64,000 bases of DNA from Rhizobium sp. PP-CC-3A-592 (GCF_003217095.1 NZ_QJSR01000003.1:119375-183374), one strand, 5' to 3'; shown: positions 19,750-29,475, counted from the first letter of the stretch. Numbers and translations are program-made. The notes: generated by a model not told the origin, from the sequence alone.

Positions 19750-21354
19750 ATGCATCGCATGATCAAAGCACTGTCGACGATTTTAGTTGGTTCCACCTTG
19801 CTGACCAGCCCAGCATGGGCTGAAACACCGCCGAATATGCTGGTTGTCGGCTTTTCCATGAGCAATATCCTGACGCTGGATCCCGCCGCCATCACCGGCA
19901 AAGAGACGGTACAAGTTCTTGCCAACATATATGATAACCTTGTTGGGCTCGACGCCGTCAGCCGCGCGCAGGTCAATCCGCAGCTCGCCGAGAGCTGGAC
20001 TGTCAGTCCCGACAATACGGCAATCACCTTCAAGCTGAGGTCCGGCGCGACCTTCGCCTCCGGCAACCCCGTGACGTCGGCCGATGTCGTCTGGTCGCTG
20101 AAGCGCCTCCTGACGCTGAACCTCGCGCAGGCCTCGTTCCTCAAGACGCACGGCTTCACCGCCGCCAATGCCGAACAGAGCTTCACCGCGCCCGACGAGA
20201 CGACGGTCGTCATCACCCTGCCGAAGAAGGTCGATCCGGAGATCATCGTTCAGACGCTGGGTATCGTCGGCCCCGGCTCGGTGCTCGACAGCAAGGCCGT
20301 GATGGAACACGACAAGGCCGGCGATCTCGGCGCTGCCTGGCTCACCAACAATTCGGCTGGCTCCGGCCCCTACACGCTTGGTCAGTGGCGCTCCAACGAG
20401 CGGGTCATTCTCGACCGCAACGAGAGCTACTGGGGCGAGGCGCCCGGCATGAAGCGCATCATGATGCGGCATCTGGCGGAATCCCAGAGCCAGCGGCTGA
20501 TGCTCGAAAAGGGCGATATCGACATTGCCTATTCGATGTCGGCCGCCGACCTGAAGGCGCTGGAGAAGAGCGACAAGGTCGAGGTGCAGACCAATGGCGG
20601 CAGCGGGTTCTACTACCTCGCCGTCTCCATGAAGGACGAGAAGTTCCAGAAGCCGAAGGTGCGCGAGGCGTTGCGCTACCTGATCGACTATCAGGGCCTG
20701 AACGACACCGTCCTGCCCTACTTCGGACGCCTGCGGGATCGCCCGATCCAGACCGGCCTTTTCGGCGCCCTGCCGAATGAGGGCTACAAACTGGACGTGG
20801 AGAAGGCGAAGGCCCTGCTGGCGGAAGCGGGTTACCCCGACGGCTTTTCGACGACGCTCCGTGCAATCTCCGACGCGCCGTTCATGAATGCGGCGACGGC
20901 CATCCAGGCGACGCTGGCGCAGGGCGGCATCAAGGCCGAGATCATCACCGGCAGCGGCGACCAGATCTATGGCGCGATGCGCGAACGGAAGTATGACCTC
21001 CTCGTCGGCCGCGGCGGCGGCGGGCAGTTGCCGCACCCGGACAGCAACCTGCGCGCCATCGTCTACAATCCCGACAATGCCGACGAAGCCAAGCTGACCA
21101 ATTTTCAGGGCTGGCGCACGTCCTTCTACGACGAGAAGATCAACAACATGGTCGATGCGGCGCTCGTGGAGACGGACAAGGCGAAGCAGGTCAAGGATTA
21201 CGAAGCGATCCAGACCTATTATGCCGATGTCGTCCCGGCCATCCAGCCCTTCGCCGAGGTGGTCGACAGCGTCGGCTACCGCGCCGACATCAAGGGACTG
21301 GCGCTCAATCCGTCCTGGTCCACGCGGCTGCGCACGGTGACGAAGGAGCGCTAG
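19750..21354 (+). CDS. Dipeptide/oligopeptide ABC importer, substrate-binding protein (SBP_bac_5)
   Basis: A precursor of 534 aa. GGAGGA at 19740 favours the ATG at 19750 (ATGs at 19747 and 19759 are alternatives). The leader ALSTILVGSTLLTSPAWA-ETPP is a Sec signal peptide. The mature chain shows DppA/OppA-family features: LDPAAITGKETVQVLANIYDNLV near the N-terminus, LAESWTVSPDN, and FKLRSGATFASGNPVTSADVVWSLKR. It would bind peptides or peptide-like opines in the periplasm. First gene of a five-gene importer operon (SBP, two permeases, two ATPases), followed by a regulator and a hydrolase. Ligand unknown. Confidence 0.9.
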   Translation: MHRMIKALSTILVGSTLLTSPAWAETPPNMLVVGFSMSNILTLDPAAITGKETVQVLANIYDNLVGLDAVSRAQVNPQLAESWTVSPDNTAITFKLRSGATFASGNPVTSADVVWSLKRLLTLNLAQASFLKTHGFTAANAEQSFTAPDETTVVITLPKKVDPEIIVQTLGIVGPGSVLDSKAVMEHDKAGDLGAAWLTNNSAGSGPYTLGQWRSNERVILDRNESYWGEAPGMKRIMMRHLAESQSQRLMLEKGDIDIAYSMSAADLKALEKSDKVEVQTNGGSGFYYLAVSMKDEKFQKPKVREALRYLIDYQGLNDTVLPYFGRLRDRPIQTGLFGALPNEGYKLDVEKAKALLAEAGYPDGFSTTLRAISDAPFMNAATAIQATLAQGGIKAEIITGSGDQIYGAMRERKYDLLVGRGGGGQLPHPDSNLRAIVYNPDNADEAKLTNFQGWRTSFYDEKINNMVDAALVETDKAKQVKDYEAIQTYYADVVPAIQPFAEVVDSVGYRADIKGLALNPSWSTRLRTVTKER

Positions 21355-21423
21355 CGCGCTTTGGCCGGCGTGCCCGCACGCCGGCTGCCGCCCCTCGACC
21401 TTTCGCATTTCAAGGACGCTGTC

Positions 21424-22440
21424 ATGAACAATGCGCGCTTTTCTGCTTTCGGCAGGCAGGCAGGGACCATTCTGGTTACCCTCATCGGCCTTCTGATCCT
21501 TACCTTCTGCATCGGCCGCCTGATGCCGGTCGATCCCGTGCGCGCGATCGTCGGGGAAGAGGCCGACCGGGCGACCTACGAGATGGTGGCCGAGCGGATC
21601 GGGGCCAACCTGCCGCTCTACCAGCAGTTCTTCAAATATGTGAGCGACCTGCTGCACGGCGATTTCGGCGTCTCGATCCGCACCGGACAGCCCGTCATCA
21701 ACGATATCCTGCACGTCATGCCGGCAACGATCGAGCTTGCGACCTTCGCCATCATCGTCGGCGCCGGCCTCGGCATTCCCTTGGGTATTCTCGCGGCCGT
21801 GCGCCGCAACAAGCCCGTCGATCACGTCATCCGGTTCCTGACGCTCATCGGCCATTCCATGCCGATCTTCTGGACCGGCATGATCGGTCTCATCGTCTTC
21901 TACGCGGCGCTCGATCTGGTGGGCGGCGGCGGCCGCGTGTCGGACTACTATATCGGCCTCGTGCCGGAGACGACCGGCTTCCTGCTGATCGACTCGATAC
22001 TGGCCGGCGACTGGGAGGTCTTCTGGGACGCGGTCAATCACCTGCTGCTGCCGGCGAGCATTCTCGGCTATTCCTCCATGGCCTACATCACCCGCATGAC
22101 CCGCAGCTTCATGCTGGACCAGCTGAACCAGGAATATGTGACCACCGCCCGCGTGAAGGGTCTCTCGAAGAGCCGGACGATCTGGCACCATGCCTTCGCC
22201 AATATCCGCGTCCAGCTCGTCACCATTGTCGCGCTCGCCTATGGCAGCCTGCTCGAAGGCGCCGTGCTGATCGAGACCGTGTTCTCGTGGCCGGGCTTTG
22301 GCCAGTACATCACCAACAACATGCTGGTCGGCGACATGAACGCGGTGATGACCTGCGTCCTGCTCGTGGGCGTCATCTTCATCGGGCTCAATCTCCTGTC
22401 CGATGCGCTCTACAAGATCTTCGACCCGAGGACGCGCTGA
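21424..22440 (+). CDS. Peptide ABC importer permease (DppB type)
   Basis: A membrane protein of 338 aa. ATG 21424 is preceded by AAGGAC; the open frame begins 21 codons earlier without support. The first helix (ILVTLIGLLILTFCIGRLMPVDPVRAIVG) and the EYVTTARVKGLSKSRTIWHHAF loop (the EAA motif that docks on the ATPase) are typical of the DppB/OppB family. It forms the pore with the next gene product, whose ATG starts 2 bp after this stop. Confidence 0.92.
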   Translation: MNNARFSAFGRQAGTILVTLIGLLILTFCIGRLMPVDPVRAIVGEEADRATYEMVAERIGANLPLYQQFFKYVSDLLHGDFGVSIRTGQPVINDILHVMPATIELATFAIIVGAGLGIPLGILAAVRRNKPVDHVIRFLTLIGHSMPIFWTGMIGLIVFYAALDLVGGGGRVSDYYIGLVPETTGFLLIDSILAGDWEVFWDAVNHLLLPASILGYSSMAYITRMTRSFMLDQLNQEYVTTARVKGLSKSRTIWHHAFANIRVQLVTIVALAYGSLLEGAVLIETVFSWPGFGQYITNNMLVGDMNAVMTCVLLVGVIFIGLNLLSDALYKIFDPRTR

Positions 22441-22441
22441 C

Positions 22442-23350
22442 ATGACGACGAAATCCATCGACATCGGGACCGCAGCCATGACCGCTTCCAGTGCGAAGAC
22501 CTATACGGCCTGGAGCCGCCTGCTCCGTGTTCTCAAGGACCTGCTCGCCAATCCCTCCTCCGGCTTCGGCCTCGTGGTCATCGCGATCCTCCTCGTCACG
22601 GCGCTCGTGGCACCCTGGATCGCGCCCTATGAGCCGAACATGATCAACCTCGCCAAAGCCCTGCAGCCGCCGTCCACCGCCCATCTGTTCGGCACGGACG
22701 AACTCGGGCGCGACGTGCTCAGCCGCATCATTCACGGCTCCCGTATCAGCCTGACGATCATTACCATCGTCTCCGTCATCGTCGGCCCGCTCGGGCTTCT
22801 GGTCGGCACGACCGCCGGCTATTTCGGTGGCTGGTACGATACGGTCATGATGCGCATCACCGATATCTTCCTGTCCTTCCCGAGCCTCATCCTGTCGCTT
22901 GCCTTCGTCGCGGCGCTGGGCGCGAGCCTTGAAAACGCGATCATCGCCATCGGCCTCACCGCCTGGCCGCCGATCGCGCGGCTGGCGCGCGCGGAAACGC
23001 TGACCTTCCGCAATGCCGACTACATCTCCGCCTCACGCATGCAGGGCGCCTCCAAGCTGCGCATCATCATCAAGTCGATCATGCCGATGTGCCTGCCCTC
23101 CGTGCTCGTCCGCGTCACGCTCAGCATGGCAACGGTGATTCTGACGGCGGCCGGCCTCGGCTTTCTCGGCCTCGGCGCGCAGCCGCCGCTGCCGGAATGG
23201 GGCGCGATGATCGCCACCGGGCGGCGCTACATGCTCGACAACTGGTGGCTGGTCGCCTTCCCCGGCGGCGCCATCCTTCTCGTCAGCCTCGCCTTCAACC
23301 TGCTCGGCGACGGCCTGCGCGATGCGCTCGATCCGAAACAGGGCCACTAG
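22442..23350 (+). CDS. Peptide ABC importer permease (DppC type)
   Basis: A protein of 302 aa beginning at ATG 22442, directly after the upstream stop. The N-terminal OppC-like segment, the HLFGTDELGRDVLSRIIHGSRISL signature (about residues 80-103) and an EAA-type loop (NADYISASRMQGASKLRIIIKSIMP) identify the second pore subunit of a Dpp/Opp importer. Confidence 0.92.
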   Translation: MTTKSIDIGTAAMTASSAKTYTAWSRLLRVLKDLLANPSSGFGLVVIAILLVTALVAPWIAPYEPNMINLAKALQPPSTAHLFGTDELGRDVLSRIIHGSRISLTIITIVSVIVGPLGLLVGTTAGYFGGWYDTVMMRITDIFLSFPSLILSLAFVAALGASLENAIIAIGLTAWPPIARLARAETLTFRNADYISASRMQGASKLRIIIKSIMPMCLPSVLVRVTLSMATVILTAAGLGFLGLGAQPPLPEWGAMIATGRRYMLDNWWLVAFPGGAILLVSLAFNLLGDGLRDALDPKQGH

Positions 23351-23359
23351 GAGGCGATG

Positions 23360-24229
23360 ATGGAAACGCAGATGGACAACCCCACGCCTCTTCTCCGCGT
23401 CGAAGGCCTGCGCGTCAGCTACCGCAACGGCAAAGCCTACACGCCCGTCGTCAAGGGCGTGTCGTTCGACCTCGGCCGCGAGCGGCTCGGCATCGTCGGC
23501 GAGTCCGGTTCGGGCAAATCGACCATCGGCCGCGCACTCCTCAAGCTCCTGCCAACCGCGCGGATCGAAGCAGACCGGATGGATTTCGAGGGCACCGATC
23601 TTCTGGCCGCAAGCGAGCGCCAGATGCTCTCAATCCGGGGCCGGCTAATCTCGATGATCCTGCAGGACCCGAAGTTTTCGCTGAACCCGGTGCACCGCGT
23701 CGGCGACCAGATCGCCGAGGCCTATCGCGTCCATAACAAGGCCTCTGCCCAAGTAGCGCGCGACAAGACGCTCGCCATGCTCGAGGCGGTGAAGATCCGA
23801 GATCCCGAGCGGGTCTACGGACTTTATCCCCATGAGGTCTCCGGCGGCATGGGCCAGCGCATCATGATCGCCATGATGCTGATCCCCGAGCCGCAGATCA
23901 TCATCGCCGACGAGCCGACCTCGGCGCTCGACGTGACGGTCCGCATGCAGGTGCTCAACATCCTCAACGAGCTGGTGACCAACAAGGGCATCGGCCTGAT
24001 CATGATCAGCCACGACCTTAACCTCGTGCGCAATTTCTGCGACCGGGTGCTCGTCATGCGGCATGGCGAAGTGGTGGAGGAGCGTGCCGCGCGCGACATG
24101 CAGAACTGCGTCCACGCCTACACCCGCGGCCTTCTCGCCGCGCAGCCGCATATCGGCGGAAGCCGTCACCCGCTGCCGGTGCTCAACCGCGAGCCGATGG
24201 TCCGCAACACGTGGGAGGCCCAGCCATGA
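23360..24229 (+). CDS. Peptide ABC importer ATPase 1 (DppD type)
   Basis: A protein of 289 aa. AGGAGG (23349-23354) overlaps the previous stop; the ATG at 23360 has better spacing than the one at 23357. Walker A GESGSGKST, Q-loop LQDPKFSLNP, signature SGGMGQR (a variant of SGGQ), Walker B IIIADEPTSALD and the switch H in MISHD are all present. The C-terminal oligopeptide-transport extension is short. Confidence 0.93.
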   Translation: METQMDNPTPLLRVEGLRVSYRNGKAYTPVVKGVSFDLGRERLGIVGESGSGKSTIGRALLKLLPTARIEADRMDFEGTDLLAASERQMLSIRGRLISMILQDPKFSLNPVHRVGDQIAEAYRVHNKASAQVARDKTLAMLEAVKIRDPERVYGLYPHEVSGGMGQRIMIAMMLIPEPQIIIADEPTSALDVTVRMQVLNILNELVTNKGIGLIMISHDLNLVRNFCDRVLVMRHGEVVEERAARDMQNCVHAYTRGLLAAQPHIGGSRHPLPVLNREPMVRNTWEAQP

Positions 24230-24984
24230 ACGCCATCGATGTTCGCAATGTCTCGATCGACCTCGGCTCCGGCGCCGCCAAGCGACGGATCCTCGGAGAC
24301 GTCACGTTCTCCGTCAAGCCCGGCGAATCCTTCGGGCTCGTCGGCGAATCCGGCTCCGGCAAATCGACCATCCTGCGCTGCATCGCCCGTCTGCTGACCC
24401 TCTGGGACGGCGCGATCGAGATGGAGGGCACATCGATCAAGGACATGCCCTTCGCCGATTATTGCCGCATGGTGCAGATGGTTTTCCAGGACCCTTACGG
24501 TTCCCTTCACCCGCGCCAGTCGATCCGCACCGCCCTGCAGGAGCCCCTGCGCATCCACCGTATGGACCGGCAGCTGGAGCGGATGGAGCGGGCACTGACC
24601 GATGTCGGGCTCGATCCTGCCTTCCTCGCCCGCTATCCGCACGAATTGTCCGGCGGGCAGCGCCAGCGGGTGGCCATTGCGCGCGCACTGATCCTCGAGC
24701 CACGCATCCTTCTGCTTGACGAGCCGACCTCCGCGCTCGACGTCTCCGTGCAGGCCGAGGTTCTCAACCTGCTGGCGGATCTGCGGACCCGGCGCAACCT
24801 CACCTATCTCTTCGTCAGCCACGATCTGGCGGTGATCGACCATATGTGCGAACGACTGGCGGTGATGCAACACGGGCGCGTGGTGGAGATCATGGATCGC
24901 GCGGTTCTCTCCACGGGCAAGGCCAACGACCCCTATGCCCGGGAGCTGATCGAAGCGAGCCTTGCCTACGATCAGGCCGTTTGA
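24226..24984 (+). CDS. Peptide ABC importer ATPase 2 (DppF type)
   Basis: A protein of 252 aa starting at ATG 24226, which overlaps the previous stop as ATGA and so is translationally coupled. Walker A GESGSGKST, Q-loop FQDPYGSLHPRQ, signature LSGGQRQRVAIARAL, Walker B LLLDEPTSALD and FVSHD are intact. The chain is short for a DppF (usually 320 aa or more) and lacks most of the C-terminal extension. Confidence 0.93.
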   Translation: MNAIDVRNVSIDLGSGAAKRRILGDVTFSVKPGESFGLVGESGSGKSTILRCIARLLTLWDGAIEMEGTSIKDMPFADYCRMVQMVFQDPYGSLHPRQSIRTALQEPLRIHRMDRQLERMERALTDVGLDPAFLARYPHELSGGQRQRVAIARALILEPRILLLDEPTSALDVSVQAEVLNLLADLRTRRNLTYLFVSHDLAVIDHMCERLAVMQHGRVVEIMDRAVLSTGKANDPYARELIEASLAYDQAV

Positions 24985-25016
24985 CCGTTCACCGCCCGCC
25001 GGAGGGGCTCTACGCC

Positions 25017-25766
25017 ATGACGATAGATGCCGACAATCCCGCCCCAGTTCCCGCAGGCGGCCGAAGACGCGAGACCTTAAGTTCGCAGGTCATTCGCACG
25101 CTTGCGGACCGCATCCGGCAGGGCGAATATTCCCGCGGCTCGCAACTGCCGACGGAGAAGGTGCTGATCGACGAGCTTGGCGTCAGCCGCACGGTGGTGC
25201 GCGAGGCGATCGCCAATCTGCGGGCGAGCGGCCTCGTCTCGATTCAGCACGGGGTCGGCGCTTTCGTGCGCGATGATGCGGGGATTCCACCCTTCCGGCT
25301 TGCCCCGGAAAGGCTGACCATGGTGGAAAACCAGTTGAAGGGCCTGGAACTGCGCATCGGCATCGAGTCCGAAGCCGCGGCTCTGGCGGCCGAGCGCCGC
25401 ACGCAGGCCGACATCGACGCCATGGCCGCCGTCTGCGACGCGATGGACGACGCCATCCGAGACATCGTCCGCGACAGCCAGACGGACTTCGCGTTTCACT
25501 GTGCGGTGGCCAAGGCCAGCCAGAACGAGCATTTCTTCGGCATCTTCAACTATCTGGGTGAAACGCTGATGCCGCGCATGCGGCTGCAGACCAAGGATGT
25601 GGAAGACGCCGTGTTTCAGGCGAATCTCGCGCGGGTCAACAGCGAGCACCGTCTGGTCCTTGCCGCCATCGCCGAACGCAACATCGACGGCGCCCGGCTG
25701 GCGATGCGGCAGCATCTGACGGTCAGCCGCGACCGGATGATCGAGCGCATGCGCCGCGGCGGATGA
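25017..25766 (+). CDS. GntR-family (FadR/FCD) transcriptional regulator
   Basis: A protein of 249 aa starting at ATG 25017 behind GGAGGGG. A winged HTH spans about residues 20-82 (QLPTEKVLIDELGVSRTVVREAI, then VSIQHGVGAFV). The FCD effector domain follows, with the metal-binding pattern Asp...His in DFAFHCAVAKAS and a later His in the NSEHRLVLAAI stretch. It lies 32 bp after the importer operon and overlaps the next gene as ATGA, so it probably senses the imported compound or its product. Confidence 0.9.
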   Translation: MTIDADNPAPVPAGGRRRETLSSQVIRTLADRIRQGEYSRGSQLPTEKVLIDELGVSRTVVREAIANLRASGLVSIQHGVGAFVRDDAGIPPFRLAPERLTMVENQLKGLELRIGIESEAAALAAERRTQADIDAMAAVCDAMDDAIRDIVRDSQTDFAFHCAVAKASQNEHFFGIFNYLGETLMPRMRLQTKDVEDAVFQANLARVNSEHRLVLAAIAERNIDGARLAMRQHLTVSRDRMIERMRRGG

Positions 25767-26818
25767 TCGACGGCGAGAACATGTCGGATCTCGCAAAGCG
25801 CCTGCGGGATAGAAACACCTTCGCCTGGAACTTCGACCCGGCCGTGTCCGATGTCGCGACATGGCAGAGGACGACGCTTGTCGCGGTGCGCAAAGCACTC
25901 GGTATCGAGACGATCGCCACGCCCTCGGCGACACCCTTTGCCGAATGGGAGGTTGACGGGCTATTCGGCCAGCACCTGCAGCTTGGTTTCTCGAATGGAG
26001 AAACAGCCGACGCCTATCTGCTTCGCCCTTCCACCAAGCATCCGACGCCCGGCATCCTGCTCCTCCACGATCACGGCTCCTTCTTCACCATCGGTCGGCA
26101 GAAGCTGATCCGGCGCCCGGACGAGCCGCTTGAAACGGCGGCGCAGTCGGACGAATGGGCGGCCCGTCTCTACGGCAGCCGGCACGTCGGCAATGCGCTG
26201 GCGCGACGGGGTTACGGCGTTCTCTGCGTCGATGCGCTCGGGTGGGGCGGTCGGGCCGGAACGGGATATGCGGGACAACAGGCGCTGGCGGCGAACCTCA
26301 TGCAGTTCGGCCAGTCACTCGCGGGCGTGGTGCTGCAGGAAGATCTCGAAGCGCTTGCATTCCTGAGGCATCTCGACGGGATCGACCCGAAGCGCGTGGC
26401 AAGCTTCGGCTTTTCGATGGGCGGCGCGCGGGCCTGGCAGGTGGCGGCCCTTTCGCCGGATGTGAAAGCCTTCGTATCCGGCGGATGGATGGGCAACCTG
26501 TCGGGGCTGATGCAGCCCGGCAGCAACCAGCTGCGCGGCCAGTCCGCCTTCTACATGCTGCATCCCGGCATCGCCGGCCGGATCGACTATCCGCATTTCG
26601 CAGCGCTTGCCGCGCCCAAGCCCGCCCTCTTTCTCAGCGGCCGCGACGACCGGCATTTTCCGGAAGCCGTCGCCATGGACGCCTTCCGCCAGATGCGCAT
26701 GATCTGGGATACCACGGATGCACCGGAAGCGCTCCAGACGCGGATGGTGCCCGCCGGCCATGTCTTTGCGGTGCAGCAGCAGGATAACGCGATCGACTGG
26801 CTCGACCGCGTCCTCTGA
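25763..26818 (+). CDS. Alpha/beta hydrolase (dienelactone hydrolase / acetyl-esterase-like)
   Basis: A protein of 351 aa, coupled to the regulator by ATGA (ATG 25781 is an alternative start). Core motifs: LLLHDHGSF (oxyanion strand, about residue 96), the GFSMGG nucleophile elbow (about 213-218), SGRDDRHFPEA carrying the acid, and PAGHVFAVQQQ carrying the catalytic His. There is no signal peptide, so it is cytoplasmic. Because it shares an operon with a peptide-type importer, it may cleave an ester, amide or lactone in the imported compound. Substrate unknown. Confidence 0.8.
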   Translation: MIDGENMSDLAKRLRDRNTFAWNFDPAVSDVATWQRTTLVAVRKALGIETIATPSATPFAEWEVDGLFGQHLQLGFSNGETADAYLLRPSTKHPTPGILLLHDHGSFFTIGRQKLIRRPDEPLETAAQSDEWAARLYGSRHVGNALARRGYGVLCVDALGWGGRAGTGYAGQQALAANLMQFGQSLAGVVLQEDLEALAFLRHLDGIDPKRVASFGFSMGGARAWQVAALSPDVKAFVSGGWMGNLSGLMQPGSNQLRGQSAFYMLHPGIAGRIDYPHFAALAAPKPALFLSGRDDRHFPEAVAMDAFRQMRMIWDTTDAPEALQTRMVPAGHVFAVQQQDNAIDWLDRVL

Positions 26819-26821
26819 ACC

Positions 26822-27970
26822 TCAGGCGACGAGATTGGCGTCGATAAAGTCGAAGTTGATGTCTTCGCCGAGGCCGGGCTTGTCGGAGATGTGAACGTAG
26901 CCATCCGCGTCCATCGGATCGACCAGGCCGTTCAGATATTCGAAGCCATCGTCATATTCGAGGAAGGGGTGCAGCAGCCCGCGCTCGTACCAATTGGCGT
27001 TCTTCGAGCAGGCGGCGATGATCAGGTTTGGCGCGCCATTTCCGTGGATCTCGCAGTTCATGCCGAAGGATTCGGCCAGATGCATGCATTTCATGGCTGG
27101 GCTGATGCCGCCGACATCGTGAACGCCGGTGCGCAGAATATCGCAGGCTTTCGTCGCAATCCATTCGGCGCGGCTGAAGTGCTTGCCGCCGGCGCTTTCG
27201 GGCCCGAGAACGGGGATATCGAGGTTCTCGGCCAGCCATGCGTAGGACATCGAGCTCTGCTCGTCCATCGGCTCCTCGATCCAGTCGAAACCGAGCGCCT
27301 CCAGCCCGCGGCCGAGCTTCAGGGCGTCCGTCCGGGTATACCAGTGGAAGGCGTCGATCATCAGGTGGATATCCGGGCCGACGGCTTCGCGCACCGCCGC
27401 ACAGGCCTTGAGGTCCATGCCGACATCCGGCGCCCAGGATACCGGCGGCATCCAGGTGTGCAGCTTGATGCCCTTGTAGCCGCGCGCGACGAGCTTTTCG
27501 GCAAACCGGCCATAGTCCTCCGGGGTCGCCAAGCCGTTCTCCAGCTCATCCCCGCACATGATCGAGCCATAGGCGAGCATCTTCTCGCGGTAGGTGCCGA
27601 TCAGCTTGTGCACCGGCATGTTCAGCTTTCGCCCGGCGAGATCCCACAGGGCGCAATCCACGATCGCCAGCGTCCTGTCGGTCAGCTGCGCCGCGCTGCC
27701 GCGCTGCCAGTGCGCCAGTTCCTGCCAGAGCCGCTCGCGCGCAAAGGGGTCGGCGCCGATCAGCACCTTCTTCACGAACTTCTCGATGACATGCGGACGC
27801 ACGACCTCGGGCGCCGCAAAGCAATAGCCTTCGCCACCCTCGTCATCGACGATGGTCAGGAGTGCGAGATTCACCTTGTGCGCCGGCCCCGGATGGGCAT
27901 GGCCGGCCGTGTCCTGATGGCGATAGGTGGTGTGGGCAAAGACGCGCACGTGGACGTCGACGATTTTCAC
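26822..27970 (-). CDS. Enolase-superfamily (mandelate racemase subgroup) sugar-acid dehydratase
   Basis: A protein of 382 aa. Metal ligands are readable as Asp206 (LMIDAFHW), Glu232 (WIEEP) and Glu258 (LGPESAGG); the Asp285/His309 dyad (GVHDVGG, EIHGNG) is that of the mandelate-racemase subgroup. At the position of the usual KxK the sequence reads K169-L-H171 (GIKLHTW), which is less common. Such enzymes dehydrate aldonates or aldarates. It lies 71 bp after a ketoglutarate-semialdehyde dehydrogenase gene and near kdgD, so a hexarate (glucarate, galactarate or related) dehydratase producing 5-dehydro-4-deoxyglucarate is the best inference; a pentonate dehydratase is the alternative. AGGAGGAAT precedes the ATG. 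Confidence 0.8.
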   Translation of the reverse strand: MKIVDVHVRVFAHTTYRHQDTAGHAHPGPAHKVNLALLTIVDDEGGEGYCFAAPEVVRPHVIEKFVKKVLIGADPFARERLWQELAHWQRGSAAQLTDRTLAIVDCALWDLAGRKLNMPVHKLIGTYREKMLAYGSIMCGDELENGLATPEDYGRFAEKLVARGYKGIKLHTWMPPVSWAPDVGMDLKACAAVREAVGPDIHLMIDAFHWYTRTDALKLGRGLEALGFDWIEEPMDEQSSMSYAWLAENLDIPVLGPESAGGKHFSRAEWIATKACDILRTGVHDVGGISPAMKCMHLAESFGMNCEIHGNGAPNLIIAACSKNANWYERGLLHPFLEYDDGFEYLNGLVDPMDADGYVHISDKPGLGEDINFDFIDANLVA

Positions 27971-28041
27971 GGAAATTCCTCCTGGGATGGGCGCGGCGAA
28001 CGCCGCTGCCGGTCATTGCGAAAAAGAGAGGGGCCGAAGCC

Positions 28042-29475
28042 TCACGCCAGCGTGTAGGCGGTCTTCACCACGGTGAAGAACTCCGCGGCATAGCGGCCCT
28101 GCTCGCGCGGGCCGAACGACGAGGCCTTGCGGCCGCCGAACGGCACATGGAAATCAACGCCGGCCGTGGGCAGGTTGACCATGACCATGCCGGCCTCCGC
28201 ATTACGCTTGAAGTGGGTGGCGTGCTTCAGGCTGGTGGTGGCGATGCCCGCCGACAGACCAAACGGCGTGTCGTTGGAGATGGAGAGCGCCTCGTCATAA
28301 TCCCGAGCCCTGATGACGCTAACCACCGGCCCAAAAATCTCCTCGCGCGAGATGCGCATCTGGTTGGTCGCCTCGGTGAAGAGCGTCGGCTGCAGGTAGA
28401 AGCCGGGCGTCTCGCGCGTCAGCACCTCGCCGCCGAATGCCAGCTTTGCCCCTTCGGCCTTGCCGATATCGATATAGTCGGTGTCTTGGCGCAGCTGCCG
28501 CTCATCGACCACAGGGCCGATATGCGTGCCGGGCTTCATCGCATTGTCCACCGTCAGCGTTTTCAGCCGTTCGGTCAGCGCCACAACGAAGCGGTCGTGG
28601 ATGCCTTCGGTGACGATCAGCCTTGAGGATGCGGTGCAGCGCTGGCCGGTAGAGAAGAAGCCGGAATTGGCAGCCGCCTCGACCGCGACCGGAAGGTCGG
28701 CATCGTCGAGAACCACCATCGGGTTCTTGCCACCCATTTCCAGCTGGAACTTGCGGTTATGCTCGATCGAGGCGAGAGCGACTCGCTTGCCGGTGCCGGT
28801 CGAGCCCGTGAAGGTGAGACCGCCAAGATCCGGGCTGTCGAGCAGCGCCTGCCCAACGACGGAGCCGCGCCCCATGACGAGGTTCAGCACACCCTTGGGA
28901 AGACCGGCGCGGTGAAGAATATCCACGATCGCCCAGGCACAGCCGGGCACGAGGTCCGCCGGCTTGAAGACGACCGTATTGCCATAGCAAAGCGCCGGCG
29001 CGATCTTCCATGCGGGAATGGCGATCGGAAAATTCCAGGGCGTGATGATCCCGACGACGCCAAGCGGCTCCCGTGTCACCTCGACGCCGATCCCCGGCCG
29101 GGCCGATGGCAGGGTCTCGCCTGCCAGCCGCAGCGCTTCGCCTGCGAAGAAATCGAAGATCTGTGCGGCACGCGTCACCTCGCCAATCGCCTCGGGAAGC
29201 ACCTTGCCCTCCTCACGCGCCAGAAGCGCGCCGAGTACTTCCTTGCGCGCGAGAATTTCGTCGGACGCCTTTCGCAGGATGGCGTGGCGCTCCAGAATGC
29301 CGGAACGCGACCATGCCGGAAACGCAGCCTTGGCCGCAGCGATGGCGTCCCGCGCATCGTCGGCACTCGCCTGGGCGTAGAGACCGACGACGTCGTTGGT
29401 ATCCGACGGGCTCAGGTTTGGTGAGGCCTGCGCACCGACCCACTCGCCGGCAATGAGGTTCTGGTAAATGGTCAT
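28042..29475 (-). CDS. NAD(P)-dependent aldehyde dehydrogenase, probable alpha-ketoglutaric semialdehyde dehydrogenase
   Basis: A protein of 477 aa starting at ATG 29475 behind GGAGGAGA; the longer frame is not supported. The NAD-binding VVGIITPWNFP (about 140-150), GSTGTGK, general-base Glu246 (LEMGGKNP) and nucleophile Cys280 (GQRCTASS) are intact. Length and motifs fit the KGSADH/succinate-semialdehyde group. With kdgD it would turn ketoglutarate semialdehyde into 2-oxoglutarate. It heads a minus-strand operon with the dehydratase and is divergent from the GntR gene. Confidence 0.85.
   Translation of the reverse strand: MTIYQNLIAGEWVGAQASPNLSPSDTNDVVGLYAQASADDARDAIAAAKAAFPAWSRSGILERHAILRKASDEILARKEVLGALLAREEGKVLPEAIGEVTRAAQIFDFFAGEALRLAGETLPSARPGIGVEVTREPLGVVGIITPWNFPIAIPAWKIAPALCYGNTVVFKPADLVPGCAWAIVDILHRAGLPKGVLNLVMGRGSVVGQALLDSPDLGGLTFTGSTGTGKRVALASIEHNRKFQLEMGGKNPMVVLDDADLPVAVEAAANSGFFSTGQRCTASSRLIVTEGIHDRFVVALTERLKTLTVDNAMKPGTHIGPVVDERQLRQDTDYIDIGKAEGAKLAFGGEVLTRETPGFYLQPTLFTEATNQMRISREEIFGPVVSVIRARDYDEALSISNDTPFGLSAGIATTSLKHATHFKRNAEAGMVMVNLPTAGVDFHVPFGGRKASSFGPREQGRYAAEFFTVVKTAYTLA

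Noticed and set aside
19783-22479. 898-codon open frame antisense to the peptide importer genes
   Set aside because: High-GC shadow; the plus strand encodes a clear binding protein and permease here. Similar long shadows at 5946-7958, 9258-10478, 32342-34033, 38882-40933 and 43063-45648 were rejected for the same reason.
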